A stretch of DNA of 64,000 nucleotides from Oryzias latipes (taxonomy: Eukaryota > Chordata > Actinopteri > Beloniformes > Adrianichthyidae): positions 20,058,604-20,122,603 of the forward strand of contig NC_019871.2 of NCBI RefSeq assembly GCF_002234675.1. Reading direction: 5' to 3'. Positions within the stretch are counted from its first letter, which is position 1. Each line of letters starts with the position of its first letter. The notes below the pieces were generated by a model, which worked only from the letters and a program-made list of their open reading frames with translations, was not told the origin of the DNA and did not search any database. A program made the translations under genes and the position numbers. Below, in pieces: positions 35,901 to 50,900 of this stretch.

Positions 35901-38900
35901 GTGAAATAAGATTAAGATCAACTTTATCAATCCCCGTTGGGAAATTCAGTATTAAGTAACTGCACTCTCTGTCTCCCTATGCCTCCCTGCTCTCTGGCTT
36001 TGGGGGCCCCGGCGGGCGGTTGTTTTCTATCAGCTACCTTGCGCGTGTTAGGGGGGAGGGGGGCTGCCGTTGCTGCTGCGACGGGGGTCTTGGTGTGGTG
36101 ATGACTGGGCACTTTTCCTCCTTCCTTTTACCAGGAGGGAGACCACTAACACTCACTCAGCCACAGGAGCTATCTCAGCTTTGCACAAATAGTTTGCGTG
36201 ACTGAATGAAATGTTACACGAGTTGGTCTGAAGGCATAAGTAAGCGTGTGGGAACATGAGTTGTATTGTGCACATGTTGACATGTCAGCCACAGGTATGT
36301 TTATAACATTTGAGTGTGTGTATGGACAGGCCCCACCCTTTCTAGATTTGTATTACTTTTAAACCTGACTGTAAGGATTATCCATCCAGCAACTTGTTGC
36401 TTTATGCTGCTTCATGGTTTAACCCTCCCCCCTCTCTAACATCCCTCTCTTCTTCGTCCTTCTCTTCTTTTCTTTTCGGTCCGGTCCAAAAATGTTTCAT
36501 AATATAAGTAAGATGAATAAAGTTTACCCTAAAGTACAAAAGGGGTTCATTCAAATATACACCTAGTGTGTCAAAAGATTCATAACCCGTGTTGTAAAAG
36601 TAGAACATGTCCAACACAAGAGGCCTTCAGCTCCCTTCTGTTTGCTTTGCTGTTGGACAGGACAAGTTAAGAAAAATAAAAATAAAGTTTAGTCTAAATT
36701 ACAGATGTCAAAAGATTCATAACCCATGTTGTAAAAGTAGAACATGTCCAACACAAGAGGCCTTCAGCTCCCTTCTGTTTGCTATGCTGTTGGACAGGAC
36801 AAGTTAAGAAAAATAAAAATAAAGTTTAGTCTTAATTACAAATGTCAAAAGATTCATAACCCGTGTTGTAAAGTAAAACATGTCCAACACAAGAGGCCAT
36901 CAGCTTTTCTCTGGTTGCTCAGCTGTTGGACAGGACAAGTTTAAAAAAACACACAAAAAAAGCACACATGGACAAATAGTATTTTATGATATTGTACCAC
37001 AACCAGTAACACCGCTTTAACCATGCAACCATGTGACATGTCTTTTTTTGTGTCTCTGCTCTTTTAGAGAGTCTGGAACAAAAGATGTGTTCCTTACAGC
37101 TCCAGACACCATCACCACCTGGGAAACGGAGACTTTCTGTTTGTCCAGTCAGGGTTTTGGGTTGGCTCCTCGTAAGAAGCTTACAGTCTTTCAGCCTTTC
37201 TTTCTGGAACTGACCCTGCCCTCCTCCATCATCCGGGGGGAAAGCTTTGAACTAAAGGCAACTGTCTTCAACTACCTGAACAGCTGCATCATGGTAATGA
37301 AGAAAATCCAATATTACATCTCAACAAACCCCCATGAATGTGTTTCATAACAGTTTAAAAAGAAAAAGCATTTAACAGCAAAGAAAATATAGTTCTTGTG
37401 TGATCTCAAGGAAATATATTATGCAAAATAAATTCCAGATTTGATTAATTTGTTAGTTTTGGATTTTAAATGTTCATTGTTTAAAAAACATACAAAAAAT
37501 ATTTATTACAAACGAAACAAGTTTACATTTACATTTAGTCCTTTAACAGGTGATTTAATCCAAATAAGTAATAAGAATATAAAAAAAACTTAAGCAGAAA
37601 CCAAGTCAAAGTCAGCACAATCCCATTTAAATGTTGTTTAAAGAATCTTTCTTCAAGCAATTCCTCATTCATCTGGCTGATAATCATTGTTGCCAATTTG
37701 GAAATGTTTAGTTTTATTTCCTCCTCAAACAGTAAGCCAGAAACTCAGAGACTCCGAGGAGAAAGCCTGAGGGGTTTGGGTTAGCCCATGCATGTCTTAC
37801 CTACTTGGTTTGTTGAATGTCTCTTTCGTACAGATTACTGCACACAAATTCATAACTAAATGCACTTACAACAGAACATAATATAGTCTTAAGTTGTCTA
37901 AACTTAAACTATTTTACAGCTGAGTTCTTTTTAACCATGTCAGAAATCACACCCCCACCATCCAGCAGCTGAGTCCCCAAATCTCTGCATCCTCAGTGGA
38001 AAATGTGTCTGTGGGATGGAGGAGTTCACATTAAAAATATGAAACGCAGTAACTTAAGGCCTGTTAGTCCTTATAAACAATGTCAGATTGTTTATATACA
38101 AAAACTATATTTTCAACCTTGACCTTTGTAAAAGTTAATTTAGCTATTAATGTCACCAAGTAACTTTTTGAACTAGAGCAGTAAAAAGCTGACATTCAAC
38201 CAGGTCACGTAAATAATAATGTTTTTAAAACAAATTATTTGACTATTTCAAATGTTACATTATGAAACAAAATTCTTCTTCATCTTTTGAACAGGTCAGC
38301 GTGACTCCAGGCGTCTCTTCAAGTTACGTGATCACACCTGTCTCTACTGAGGAGTACACATCCTGTCTGTGTGACAGTGAGCGAAAGAGCTTCCACTGGA
38401 ACATGAACCCCACAGCATTAGGTAAAGCTCAGACTTTTTGATATCACAGCGTATATTTTATAAACATATAAAATATTTTATATATTTCATAAAATTCACC
38501 TATGACCTGCTGGAATCTACAGATCTTTGTTGTACAAGCCATGACAGATATTTATTGTCTTTAGGGGTTGTAAATATAACTGTAACTGCTGAGGCTATAC
38601 CATCCCACACAAGGTGTGACAATGAAATTGTCAGCGTTCCAGAAAGGGGTCGCATTGACATAGTCACGAAATCTTTGATAGTAAAGGTATGTGTTTTATT
38701 ATAAAGATCACAAAACTTGGCATGCATGACAATGTATCTTATTGCCCAGGTTTATCTGTTAACTCAGTATTTTAAGTTTTTGTTTATCAAGAAGATATTG
38801 ATCCAAGTAAAATACAAGTCTACCATGCTGTGTTAAGTATGTGTGCTTATAAATTTCATGATTTTATTGTGACACCAATATCAGAACAATGAGTTGTTGG

Positions 38901-41900
38901 GCCAATAATGTTGTGCAGTTACAATTTATCTTTTATATTATTGTAAATTATTTGAAACAATGACGGATTGTATTTAAGTTATTACAGTAGCTTTTACTTC
39001 TCCTCATTTTTCAACTAGGCTGAAGGAATTGAGGTTAGAAAGGCTTACAATTGGCTGTTCTGCCCAAAAGGTCAGTTTGTTTTTCGTCAAAGGGAATACG
39101 TTGTGTTGGCTTCTGGTTTTGAAGATTAGGCACTAATTAACAGCAAATTCTTATCTCAATGCTCATCACAATTTAACTTTACAGCTAACAGAATAACACA
39201 AAGATGTAATATGTTCATTAGGAAGTCAGCATCTTATCCCCATCCATGGCAATGGGCACTTCTTTACCAAAGGCCCAAAGAGTTTTACACTCACAGTTCC
39301 ATTCACACACACTTAGAGATTGATGGTAGCAGATGTTATCATCGATTGGAGACAACTATTCTTCATAAAACTGTGATTTCTTTTTTCTGAGCAGAAGAAA
39401 CTGTGATTGAGAAAACTGACCTAGAGCTTCCTGACAATGTGATTGATGGGTCTGCTCGTGCCTCAGTATCAGTCTCAGGTAGATTTACCGTAAGGTTATG
39501 TCAAATTTAAGTTTAACCCTTGTGCTATTCTAGGCACTTTACCATTGGGAGTTGGGTCATCTAGGCCCACTAGACAGTGCGCTGAACATGTTTTCTTAAA
39601 TGATTTGTGATCTTCACTGGTGTCCATGGATTACATGAAATCTTTCCACCTTTATCATGGTAGGGAGAACAAGTAAATGTAAGGGTGGGGTCATAGGATA
39701 GTGTAGCACTTATGTCAAACTTAACCAGCAAAAGCTACACAAAGTTAATAGGTTCTATTTACAAAGAGAAGAAAAACAACAATGTGTTTAAATAACAGAG
39801 GGCAGGTTTATTCCATCACCTTTCACAACACAAAATAGAACAACAACATAAACAATAATTTCTTCCTAAAAGTGAATTTCTTTTACAAAATAAATCAGCT
39901 TTATAAAAAATAGTATAAAATAAATTGTCCTTTGTCTCGTTTGTGCACTCAATTTGTTCTCTACCCGGGTAGGATAAGTGAATGTGTATGGAAATGTTCC
40001 TTATCTCTTATCCTGTCAGATTGGGTTCAATGTTGATGGGAATCAGTAACAGCTGGCCACACTGTACTTCAATCTTCAACAGGATACTCTTGTTCTACGC
40101 CTGGCTCGCCATCGACTTCCAACGAAGAATTGTAGTCCGAGTTACAATTGAGGGTCATCAAAACAATTCTGCACATAGTACAGAATGAATCAGACACATT
40201 ATAATCTATATTTTAAGTGAGATCTCATCTTTCAATAAACTCAATATCTTTTCCCTGTAATTTGGAAATTGTTTTTATGGTTTTCTCTTTTTTTTTAGTA
40301 GTTCGCCAAAACCAATTTACAAACAAAAAATTCAGTAATCCTTTTAACAAGTATTTACTATTAGTAAAAGGAATTTCCCTTTGCACAAATCTGAAAAAAT
40401 GACTGTATGAATTAAGTTTTAACAAATAAAATTATTATAACCATGGTATAATACAATTCTTTTTAAACAATGAATACTTCAACCACCATTTCAATTAACT
40501 TATCAAAAGTACATATTCACGCATATGTGTACCAGAAAGAAATCAGATAAAGTAAACATTTATAACACAGAACAAAAATTAATATTTTCTACATACTCCA
40601 AATTGTTTTGTTCCCCTTTTTAACAGAATTTAATTTAAAACATAACCATCAACTCCATTTTACAACTCTTTCCTACTCACCGGAGTTTCGACACGTTCAC
40701 AACGTAGCCGCTCTGAAAATGTTCTTTCGGCACACAACGTAACCGATCTCAAAAAACCAAAAAGTAGCTTCTTTTAACTCTTTAACTTATTTTTCTTCTT
40801 CCGTCTATAACACTGCCGATCTTTCTCTGCTGGTCACGCAGCTCCTTCTCTCCCTCGTGCTTGCAAGAAAAAAACACGCAGACACAAGATGGCATCCTCC
40901 ACAGAGCCCTGCATGGTATGCCTGGAGGGCCAAACCATCTCTAACGCAAAGGAAAAATTAACCCTTTAATTGCCTGTAGGGAAATTAACCCATTAAAACC
41001 TGTAGGAAAAAATAAATACTTTTTATAAGTGGGCTACAATAGCACAATGGCTAATTCAGATTAGCCCAAGTACAGTACACAAAAAGCTTCATGGAATGAG
41101 TTTCCATGGCCACACATCCCCAAGTGCAATGCAAAACGTCGGACACAGTGGTGTAGAGCATGCCAACACTGGACTGTAGAGCACTGGACATGCGTTCTAT
41201 GGAGTGATGAATCAAGCTTTTCCCTCTGGCAATCTGATTGACGAGTCTGGGTTTGGAGGTTGGCCTCTTAGTTCCAGTGAAAGGAACCCTGAATGCTTCA
41301 AGATGCCAAAACCTTCTGGGAACAGTTTGGAGCGGGCCTCTTCATCTTCCAACATGACTATGCACCAGTGCACAAAGCAAGGTCCATGGATGGCAGAGTC
41401 TGGTGTGGATGAACTTGACTGGCTTTTGCACTGAGTCCTGACCTGAACCCTATAGAACACATTTGGGATGATTTAGAGCTAAGTCTGAGAGCAAGGCCTT
41501 CTCGACCAACATTAGTCTGTGACCTCACCAATGCGCTTTTGGAAGAATGATGAAAATTCCTATAAACACACTCCTCAACCTTGTGGACAGCCTTCCCAGA
41601 GGAGTTGAAGCTGTAATAGGTGCAAAAGGTGGACCGACATCATATTGAACACTATGGGTTAGGAATGGGATGGCACTTTTATACTTTTGGTAATGTAGTG
41701 TTTGTCCTCTATCATCAGAAAAATGCCACAAGTTAAAAACAACAAAAATACAATCTTCATCGGAATGGGTCTTTAATTAAATGTTCCCTGTCATGCACAT
41801 TACATGTCTTGTTATCCCCCACATTGGATCACACACATCCTTTCAGTTCTAGTGCTGTACCAAAGCCTGCTCTCCAATCATACATAAACTGCAGGACCAC

Positions 41901-44900
41901 CTGAGACTCAAGTGGAGAGGTCAGTTCAAGAACAATAAATGCAGATCCAAATTTTGTCACTGACTCACACTAGAGCATTGCATGTTCAATTTAATTTGAA
42001 GATGTTTTTAGTATTGAACTGGAAAAATTAGGTACACCTGATAATGTACACCATGACATGACTTGTTTTTGAGTAATATGGCATTTATTTGCAGGAGATG
42101 TCATTGGTCGTGCACTAAGGAACATAGAAGGACTGCTGAAGATGCCATATGGATGTGGAGAGCAAAATATGGCTCTTTTGGCCCCCAACATCTATATCCT
42201 CCATTATCTTCAGAACACGCATCAACTGACCCCGGCCATCAAGGAGAAGGCTTTAAACTTTTTGACCAGTGGTTTGTTTCATTTACGTTTTTTGAAGCTA
42301 ATTTTCAATTGCTATGTCTTTCAGGACAAATTAAAAAATGATCTCAAATGACTGTGTGTGTTTTGATTTCTTTTACTCCACAGGTTACCAAAGACAGCTG
42401 AACTACAAAGATAATCAAGGAGCATACAGTACATTTGGAACAGGACTAGGAAACACTTGGTAAAAAGATATAAATCGGTATTCGGTAATATGCAGAAACT
42501 TTTCCAGTCAAAGGATGTTATTCCAGCCTTAGACTGCAAAAATATCTGTGTAGCCATACTGACTTTGGAAAGGCATTTGACTTGGTTGACCAAAAATTCT
42601 TTATATGTAAACTCTCCTGTATTGGTCTGTCTTCTTCCTGCTGTGACGCTAACTGCTTCTCTGGCTGCGTCCAACAGGTGAAAAGTAAAAATGTCATGTC
42701 TGAACCATTCACCATCTCCAAAGGTGTGCTGTAATAATCCATTTTAGGCCCCACCCTTATTTCAATGTACATCAATAACATTTCTAAAGCAGCTGGGATC
42801 TCCCAGATCCATTTTTTTGCTGATTACACCATAATATACTCAGTTGGCCCCATTCCATGGTCTGCAATGTAGCCTCACCTCTGCCTTAATATGAGAAAAA
42901 CAAAGTGAATTATTTTCAGTCAGAAGCCTGACTTGTAGCATCCTCTCTCTAGCATGATCTCTTAGACCAGGGATCAGCAATCTGGGGCACATGGAGGGAA
43001 AGACAATGGCACACAGAGGTGTGAAAACAATACACACTTGATCTGTTTTCTGCTGCATTTTTTGTATTTCAAAAAAAAAAATTGGGTTTGCGTCTCTTCT
43101 CAAAATGATTTTTTCCCCCTGTGGCGTCATTGGGGAAAGGGTCCAGTCATGCAAGGCTGTTACAATGACCCCCGCCCACCTGAACCCTATAAACACTTCC
43201 TCATTTCAACGGCAACCTTCATGAACAGGCGATTTAACACGACTAAGAATCATGGGCCTACTCACTCTGGGTGCAACATGTTTAATTTTTGAAAAAGCTG
43301 CAAAATATTCAAGAATACAGTAATAGGCTCCGTGCACGTAACTAAGGAGTTCTACTTCCGCCGCCTTGAGTGTGAGGCCGACCATTTCTGGCTTGCGACT
43401 TCTATTGCAGCGACACGGCAAATTATGATTGTGAAAGATGGCATATTTCAACCGTTGTCTGCAAGGTCTCCCAAAAATCGACGTGAAAGACATCTACAGG
43501 ATTGTCGAACAGTGCGTGGTTACATGGGCAAAATATCGTGTCGAAAAAATATAGTGTTGAAAATACCGGAAGGGAAATGTGTCCCGTAAGCAAACCTTTG
43601 CTGTCACATGTATTTATGCAGCAGCTCGATAATATACAAGGCGATCTTCCAAACGTGCTTTTATTATTGTTATGAATGTTATGAAGTGCCTATTCGCTCA
43701 TCATTTTATATTTAATCCTTGTGGTCAGTGCTTTTTTTGTGGAAGAACAGAACTAAAGAAGAACCCAGTGTTAGGATAGGCTAACAACACGGGCTAACAA
43801 CATTAGCCTTTTGATGGACACAAAATCCAGGACAAACCATGTGGGAAACGCTGCAATCTGCATCCTGGCTGCACGTAAATGTCTGGGAATAACATCAGCC
43901 TTTATTTTGTCGGGGCACAACTAGAAACACAATTCCATGTGATTTTTTGAACAGTTTCTAAGGACTGAGTGGCATTTCTGCTCTGCTCTGTCCTCGCGAG
44001 TCCGGCAGCCGCTAACCCAGAGCGGCGGTTCGGCTCGCTGCCGAATTCTCACACATAACAAAACGCACGCGTAACAAAGCACCCTCCCCTCAAACACATT
44101 AATAAATCCAGCTGCTCTGCTCAGAGAGGTTCACCCGAACGCAGAGCTCGGATGCCGGGTCCAGACGTCAGCGGACACGCATCCCCCCGCATCTCCCTCG
44201 TGAGGGGTGAAAGAGAGGGGAGAGCCAGCGGGGCGTCCGCAGAGCAGCTGGTCGGTCCCGTATGAGCTCCAAAGCTTTCTCTCAGCGAAACACCGTCTAT
44301 GCATGACGTAACCCAGAGCAGTAGTGACACACGATTGGAATGACCGTTTACATGAAAAACGATCGGTAAACCCAGCTATCTCGATCGGAAAGAAATTTTG
44401 ATCCGAACGAGTCTGACCGGGGTACAGTATTCCGAATGGCGTGTTTACATGACGCATTTTCTTTCCGATTGCTGCAAATTCGAAACACGACTCGTCTTGC
44501 TTGGGGTAAAGTCCTCCCGCCGTGTTCACCATCCATTCGGCTCTCACCGACCCATATACTGGAAAGCTCTGAAAGCTTATAGTATTGTTGTACTTTGACA
44601 AATTCGCACACGGGTACACAACAATGTTGTGATGTCTTTGTCATGCGTTGAAACACCAAACGCCTGTCTTTTACCCGAAATCCGCTCCTATTTACTCGAA
44701 ACTAGCAACTCAACAAAACTCCCCACAACAATAGTACGGCTAACAGGAAGTTGTCGGCCTTACACTCGAAACACGGAAGTTAACCGGAAGTTCTATCGTG
44801 CACGTAGGCTATAGGAGCGCACTTTGTCACATACTCTGTAGACTCGCTCATCTACGCTCGACTACGCTTCTTCTGCTGTTGTCAGCTACTGATGGATTTA

Positions 44901-47900
44901 CATAACCCTTTACTATTACCACATACAATAAACTAGTACTGGCCAAACACAGAACCTAGCTCTTTAGCAATATCTCTCAAAAACATGGCATTATGCCAAC
45001 AATGGTACAGTTCTGTATGATTTTACAGATGACAACCTTCATGAAATCACAAAATGTTTTTTACTCCATCAGCAAACACTTGAACTCCTAACATAAGAAC
45101 TCCCTTTACCGTGCCAAATTGTCTTTTACTCTTTTAGACCTGTTTTTAATCTACTTGTTCACTGCTTGGGAATTTCTAGTTTGGATTGTATCTACTTAAA
45201 AAAATCTATATTTCAGGAAAACTTTTGTCATTTTATCATGATAAAACGAAATTAGGCTCTCTGGTCCCGGGCCAGCCGTTTACATTCAGACATAAATAAA
45301 TATTTCAATAATAATATCAATGTGATATCAGTCTCTTACAGTGTGGTTCCTGATGAGTATTGCACAGAAGTATTTTTCAAATTGCACAGTATATTATGTT
45401 ATGTATTGCACAGCCCTGTGATATTGCACTTGGGAATTAGCTTGTTGTCCATAGAGGGGGGGCTGGGGTGGGGGTGGGGGGGGGTGCAGTGATCAACCGG
45501 AGTTCAGCAGTCTGACTGCTTCAGGAAAGAAACTGTTCCTCTGTCTTGTGGTCCTGCTCTTTATGCTCCTCAGTCTCCTGCCTGAGGGGAGCAGGGAGAA
45601 CAGAGGGGTGAGGGGTGAGTGGGGTCTTTCAGGATGTGGGAGGCCCGTTTCCTGCATCTGGTCGTATAGATGTCAGTGGTGGACGGCAGGCTGCAGCCCA
45701 CAGTCCTCTGTGCAGCTTTGGTCACTCGTTGCAGAGCTTTCCTCTCTGCTGCAGAGCAGCTGCCGTGCCACACCGTGATGCAGGAGGTCATGGCGCTCTC
45801 CACCACACACCTGTAGAAGGAGGTCAGGACTGAGATTCCCATCCCAGCACGCTTGAGCCTCCTCAGGAAACAGAGGCGCTGGTGTGCCTTCTTGACCAGG
45901 CAGGAGGTGTTGGTGCTCCAGGTGAGGTCGCTGGAGATGTGCACGCCCAGATACCTGACGCTGGAAACCCCTTCCACCGAGTCCCCTCCGATGTGAATGG
46001 GGGGAGGGGGGCATCTGTCCTTCCTGAAATCCACGATCATCTCCTTGGTCTTCTTCCCATTGATGCAGAGGTTGTTGTCTCTGCACCAGCTCTCCAGATG
46101 TTCCACCTCCTGCCTGTAGTCGGACTCATCGTTGTTGGTGATGCGTCCAACCACAGCTGTGTCATCCGCAAACTTCACGATCAGACAGCTGGGGTGACTC
46201 GTCGACAGTCGTGCGTGAGCAGGGTGAACAGGAGGGGGCTTAGCACACAGCCTTGGGGAGAGCCCGTGCTGAGGGTGATCGGGGAGGAGGAGACGTTGCG
46301 GATTTTTACAGACTGCGGTCTGTCTGTCAGGAAGTCCAAGACCCAGTTGCACAGAGTGGGGTTCAGTCCAAGTGTGTGTAGTTTCTGGGTGAGGGTCTGT
46401 GGGATGATGGTATTAAAAGCTGATGTGAAGTCCACGAAGAGCAGTCGAACGTACGCGTTCTTGTTCTCTAGGCGGGTGAGGGTTGTGTGGACCACAGAGG
46501 AGATGGCGTCCTCTGTGGATCGGTTTGACCTGTATGCGTATTGGTGCAGGTCCTTGGTGATGTCGATGGATTCTGTGATGCGGGTCATGACCAGTTTTTC
46601 GAAACATTTCATGACTATCGGTGTCAGGGCAACCGGCCGATAGTCATTCAGACCTGTCACTGTGGATGATTTGGGTATTGGAATGATGGTGGCGGTTTTC
46701 AGGCAGGTGGGGACCACTGCCTGCATCAGGGAGGTGTTGAAGATGTCTGTCAGCACCTCTGTGAGCTGGTGTGCACAGTCCTTCAGCACCCGTCCAGGGA
46801 TGTTGTCGGGTCCAGCAGCTTTGTGAGGGTTGATCCTCTGGAGGGTCCTCCTCACCTCAGCGGGCGTCACACTAAAGGGCTCTTCGCCAGGGATGGTGAG
46901 TTTGTTGCTGGGAGGGGCGGTGTTGGAGTCCTCAAAGCGGGAGTAGAAGAGGTTGAGTGCGTCTGGTAGAGAGGGGTCCTCAGGGCATTGTGCATCTCTG
47001 GTGTTGTAATTTGTGATGCACTTAATGCCCTTCCACATACTCCGAGGGTCATTCGACGTAAAGTGTCCCTGAATCCTCTGAGCATAGGCGGCCTTGGCCC
47101 TCCTCACCCCAGCATGCAACTCCCTTCTTGCTGCTCTGAGTGCCACCTTGTTACCTGACTGGAACACAGCATTCCTGTGTTTCAGCAGAGCCCGCACCTC
47201 TGCGTTCAGCCAGGGTTTCTGGTTGGGGTAGTCCGTTACAGTCCTGGTGCTGGTGACATCCTCTGTGCACTTACTGATGGACCCGAGGACTCCTGATGCA
47301 TAATCCTCCAGGTCCACCTCCCCCTCATGCGAAGCTGCCTCCCTGAAGATCTGCCAGTCTGTGTGCTGGAAACAGTCTTGCAGAGCTGATGCAGCCTCAC
47401 TAGGCCACACTGTGATGGTCCGCTGTGTTGGTGCTTGTCGTCTGAGGAGAGGGCGGTAAACAGGGGCCAGCATGATGGCTATGTGGTCTGAAAAGCCCAA
47501 ATGAGGATGGGGGACAGCTCTGTATGCGTCTTTTTTGTTGGTGTAGACACAGTCCAGAATATTATTTCCGCGTGTTGGAAAGTTGATGTGCTGGTGGAAC
47601 TTGGGCAGAGTGTCTGTCAGGTTTACATGGTTGAAGTCCCCTGCAACCACGTAAAAAGCCTCCGGGTGCCTGTGCTGGAGCGAGCTGATGTTGTTGTGTA
47701 GCTCCGTTAGCGCTTCGTTAGCATTAGCATTAGCATTAGCGCCCGGCGGGATGTAAACAGCCATGATAAACACCGCCGTAAACTCACGAAGCAGATAGTG
47801 TGGCCGGCATTTAACAGTCATATGCTCTATCGCAGGGGTCGGGAACCTATGGCTCGCGAGCCATATATGGCTCTTTTGATGGTCACATGTGGCTCGCAGA

Positions 47901-50900
47901 CAAATCTTTAATTATAGTTTTTTTTTTCATTAGACCAGTCCTTCTCGGGCGCGATGTCAGAGGCGCGCAGTAGTAGCAGTGCTTAGAGAGAGAAATCTGC
48001 GCCAGCGCTATCAGTTACTATTATCTATTATTTCACAGAGTTTGTACCAGCTGGAAACCTGTGAATTGCCGTGGCTAAAACTGCGCGCTCCCGTCTCTGA
48101 GAAAGAGCGCGCAGTTGCGGGGACGGGATGTGTGAGGGAGAAAGCAGAGGGTGGGGCTGAGGTGTTGTGGGGACAGGCAGCAGGTGAATCGCGCAGGGAT
48201 TATAAAAACGTAAAACCCGCTTCCCGTCACTCACTGCAGCGTGTGAGTGTGTGTTTGGCTCCACGTCTGCATGTGATCAGTCTTTGTCACATCTAAAGAA
48301 AATTCAGACCTACGATCACGTTTAAAGTCTCAACGCCTGCATGAAGCAGAAACTCACCACGTATCAACCAGACTAGACCATCAGCAAAACTACCACGAGA
48401 AATACTCATCATTTATTAGCAACAGCATAACAATGTTATTAAAAAGAATCCACAGACTTATTGTACTTTAAAAATGTTGAAATTAAATCAAATGCACATA
48501 TTGATTTGTGTATTTAGTTTTAAACAAATTGTCGCGGACTGAGTTGGATGGCTGTTGGGCCGCGTTAAAAGTTCTGGAGTTCATTGAACGCGTCAAGCAG
48601 AGATCTGATTGGCCCTCAGTTCTGTCGCTCAGCCTGTTGTTAGGTAGTTTGGACCAATGGGGTTCAGCTATGGGCCGAATAAGGGAAATGGGAGGGCTGC
48701 AGCGGGAGCAGGGGAATATAAAGTTGGGAGAAGCGCTCTCGTCTCAGCGGGAGAGATTTAGGAGTTGCTGAATTAATTGAAGGGCGTTTGTTGCGGTCTG
48801 CAGTAATCGGAATAAAGAACTTTAAAAGAGGTTAAGTCTCCATGCCTCAGTGTGGGGAAGGGACACTTCATTATTGTATGGCTCTTTCGAAATTACATTT
48901 AAAAATATGTGGCATTTATGGCTCTCTTGGCCAAAAAGGTTCCCGACCCCTGCTCTATCGCCTCGGAGCAGTGGCTGTTCACCACTGTGCAGTTCGTACA
49001 CCAGCCTTTGTGGCTGTAGATACACAGTCCACCCCCGCTGGTTTTCCCCGACTGCTGGTTGCGGTCCGCCCGGAACAGAAGCCGTCCGTCGAGCTGAAAG
49101 CCTGGGTCCGACATGTTGTCTTTCAGCCAGGTTTCCGTTAGATCAGGGGTCGGCAACCTTTTTTACTCAAAGAGCCATTTCGGACCGCCCCTAATGAAAA
49201 AAAAAGCACCCGGAGCCACAACCCGTTTTGACATCATTATATATATTATGCATGTATATATTATATCAAGGGTGCTCATTACGTCGATCGCGATCGATTT
49301 TCAAGGACATAAGTGTAGATTGCGGGCCAGAAAAGATTAAAAAAAAGTACTTCTTTCTTTTCATCTTCATGTTTATTTGTTACATGTTTATTTCAACATT
49401 TTTGTTTATGTACTGATGATTAAAAACTACACAGTGAGTTTACATAAAGATACTTTTGTATTAACAGATGAGGCGTTTTATTACAAAGACAGAAAGCAGC
49501 GACCATCGTATTCATGCTCTGCTGTAAACGGTGCAATGCGGGGAGCGTGGCATATTGTGAGGCATTTGGCGCTGCTGGCTCCATATTGATCAGTATTGAT
49601 GGGGAACAACGACTACTAATTTAGTGCTCCGTCCTCCGAACACACAATATATTTCACGCACACACCTCCGCTCCGTGCTCACACCCCCATCTCCACCTGC
49701 ACGCGCCCCTCCCTCGTGGCACGCGCGCAGCTCAGCACAAACACACACTCCGCAACAGTATAAAGCGCGTGCCTCACAGCTTCCTTGATGAGCTCGTATT
49801 TATCGGGCGAGAACTGCAAAGCTTATAGCAGGAGGAGAAACGCGGGGCGGCTTTAATAAACTCCGGTTGCTGGACTTCTACCGGGGACATGATGTGCCGC
49901 GGGGAGAAAAAGACGTTCTGAAGGCAGAGTTTGTCAGAGGATGTCCGATTGGCCATTCTGCATGTCAATCTGAACAGACCATAGAGTCTGTTAACAAGGC
50001 ATAGTCATCGAAAGCAGTCCTGTAAACGGTGTTGGTACCGGGAGCATGAGAGGCCGCTGCACCCCTGCGCGCCGCCATACTAGCCAAAGACTGTTATTTT
50101 ACCCCATTTGTTCTCTTTTTACACAAATGAAATTGCTATAAGTATTTTACAAAATCTGGTAGTGATGAATACAGACTCCTGTACTTGCTTCTTGACTGAA
50201 TTAACACTGTTATAACTCCACACATGTATATATGCTTTAGATTTACTTAGCTCCGGATCTAACAATCTCATATTCTCAACACTTTCATTTTTGTTAACGT
50301 CTATTCCATTAAGTCGCACTTGTGCAAAGCTTTTATACATCTATCAAGATTTTGCTTTTTACATTTTAGCTGACACCGTTTCTTAGGTGTGTTACCACGC
50401 TCGCCATCAATCCACATCCACCATCATAGTAACAAAATGTGGTGTCTGAGTCATACCAAGTGAAAACAGGTTAAACTATGCATTAGCTTCACTAATGTTC
50501 TCTTTAAAGGACTTAAGACATCTTTACAGTTACATATCATTTGTGTGTTGATTTCAACCAGCTCACCTGCAAAATATACAAGAATACGGTTATACAAGCA
50601 CACTTGCTCACATACTCACAGGGCTGCTGGAGCCTATCCTGGCCACTTGTGGGCTAACGCAGGGGACATTCTGGACATGTCACCAGTCTGTCGCAGTGAC
50701 ACAAATATTACACCCATGCACACTCACATTCACACCAAGGGGCAATTTAGAATAAGCAGTTAACCTATGAAGCATGTTTTTGGACAGTGAGAGAAAACCC
50801 TAGTTTGCAAGGGGAGAACATGCAAACTTTCTTGCTGCTAACCAATGCGCCACTGTCCAGCCAATATCCAAACCAAAATATGTAAAATACATTTGACAAC

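Larger units (their letters stand above)
45350..49143 (-). mobile_element. Nearly complete CR1/L2-like LINE on the minus strand, split by a hAT element
   Basis: On the minus strand the ORF2 protein can be followed from about 49143 (LTETWLKD, endonuclease) to 48961, then after the hAT insert from 47824 ([13 protein letters not shown], then [13 protein letters not shown]) through the endonuclease into the reverse transcriptase ([51 protein letters not shown]). A one-base frameshift near 46185-46200 precedes the catalytic [10 protein letters not shown], which continues in another frame to 45570 ([31 protein letters not shown]). The 3' UTR runs to about 45350. The 5' end is cut by a second hAT element at 49144. 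Confidence 0.88.

Noticed and set aside
45882..46643. 253-codon + frame opposite the LINE reverse transcriptase
   Set aside because: The minus strand has the recognisable RT motifs; this is its complement.
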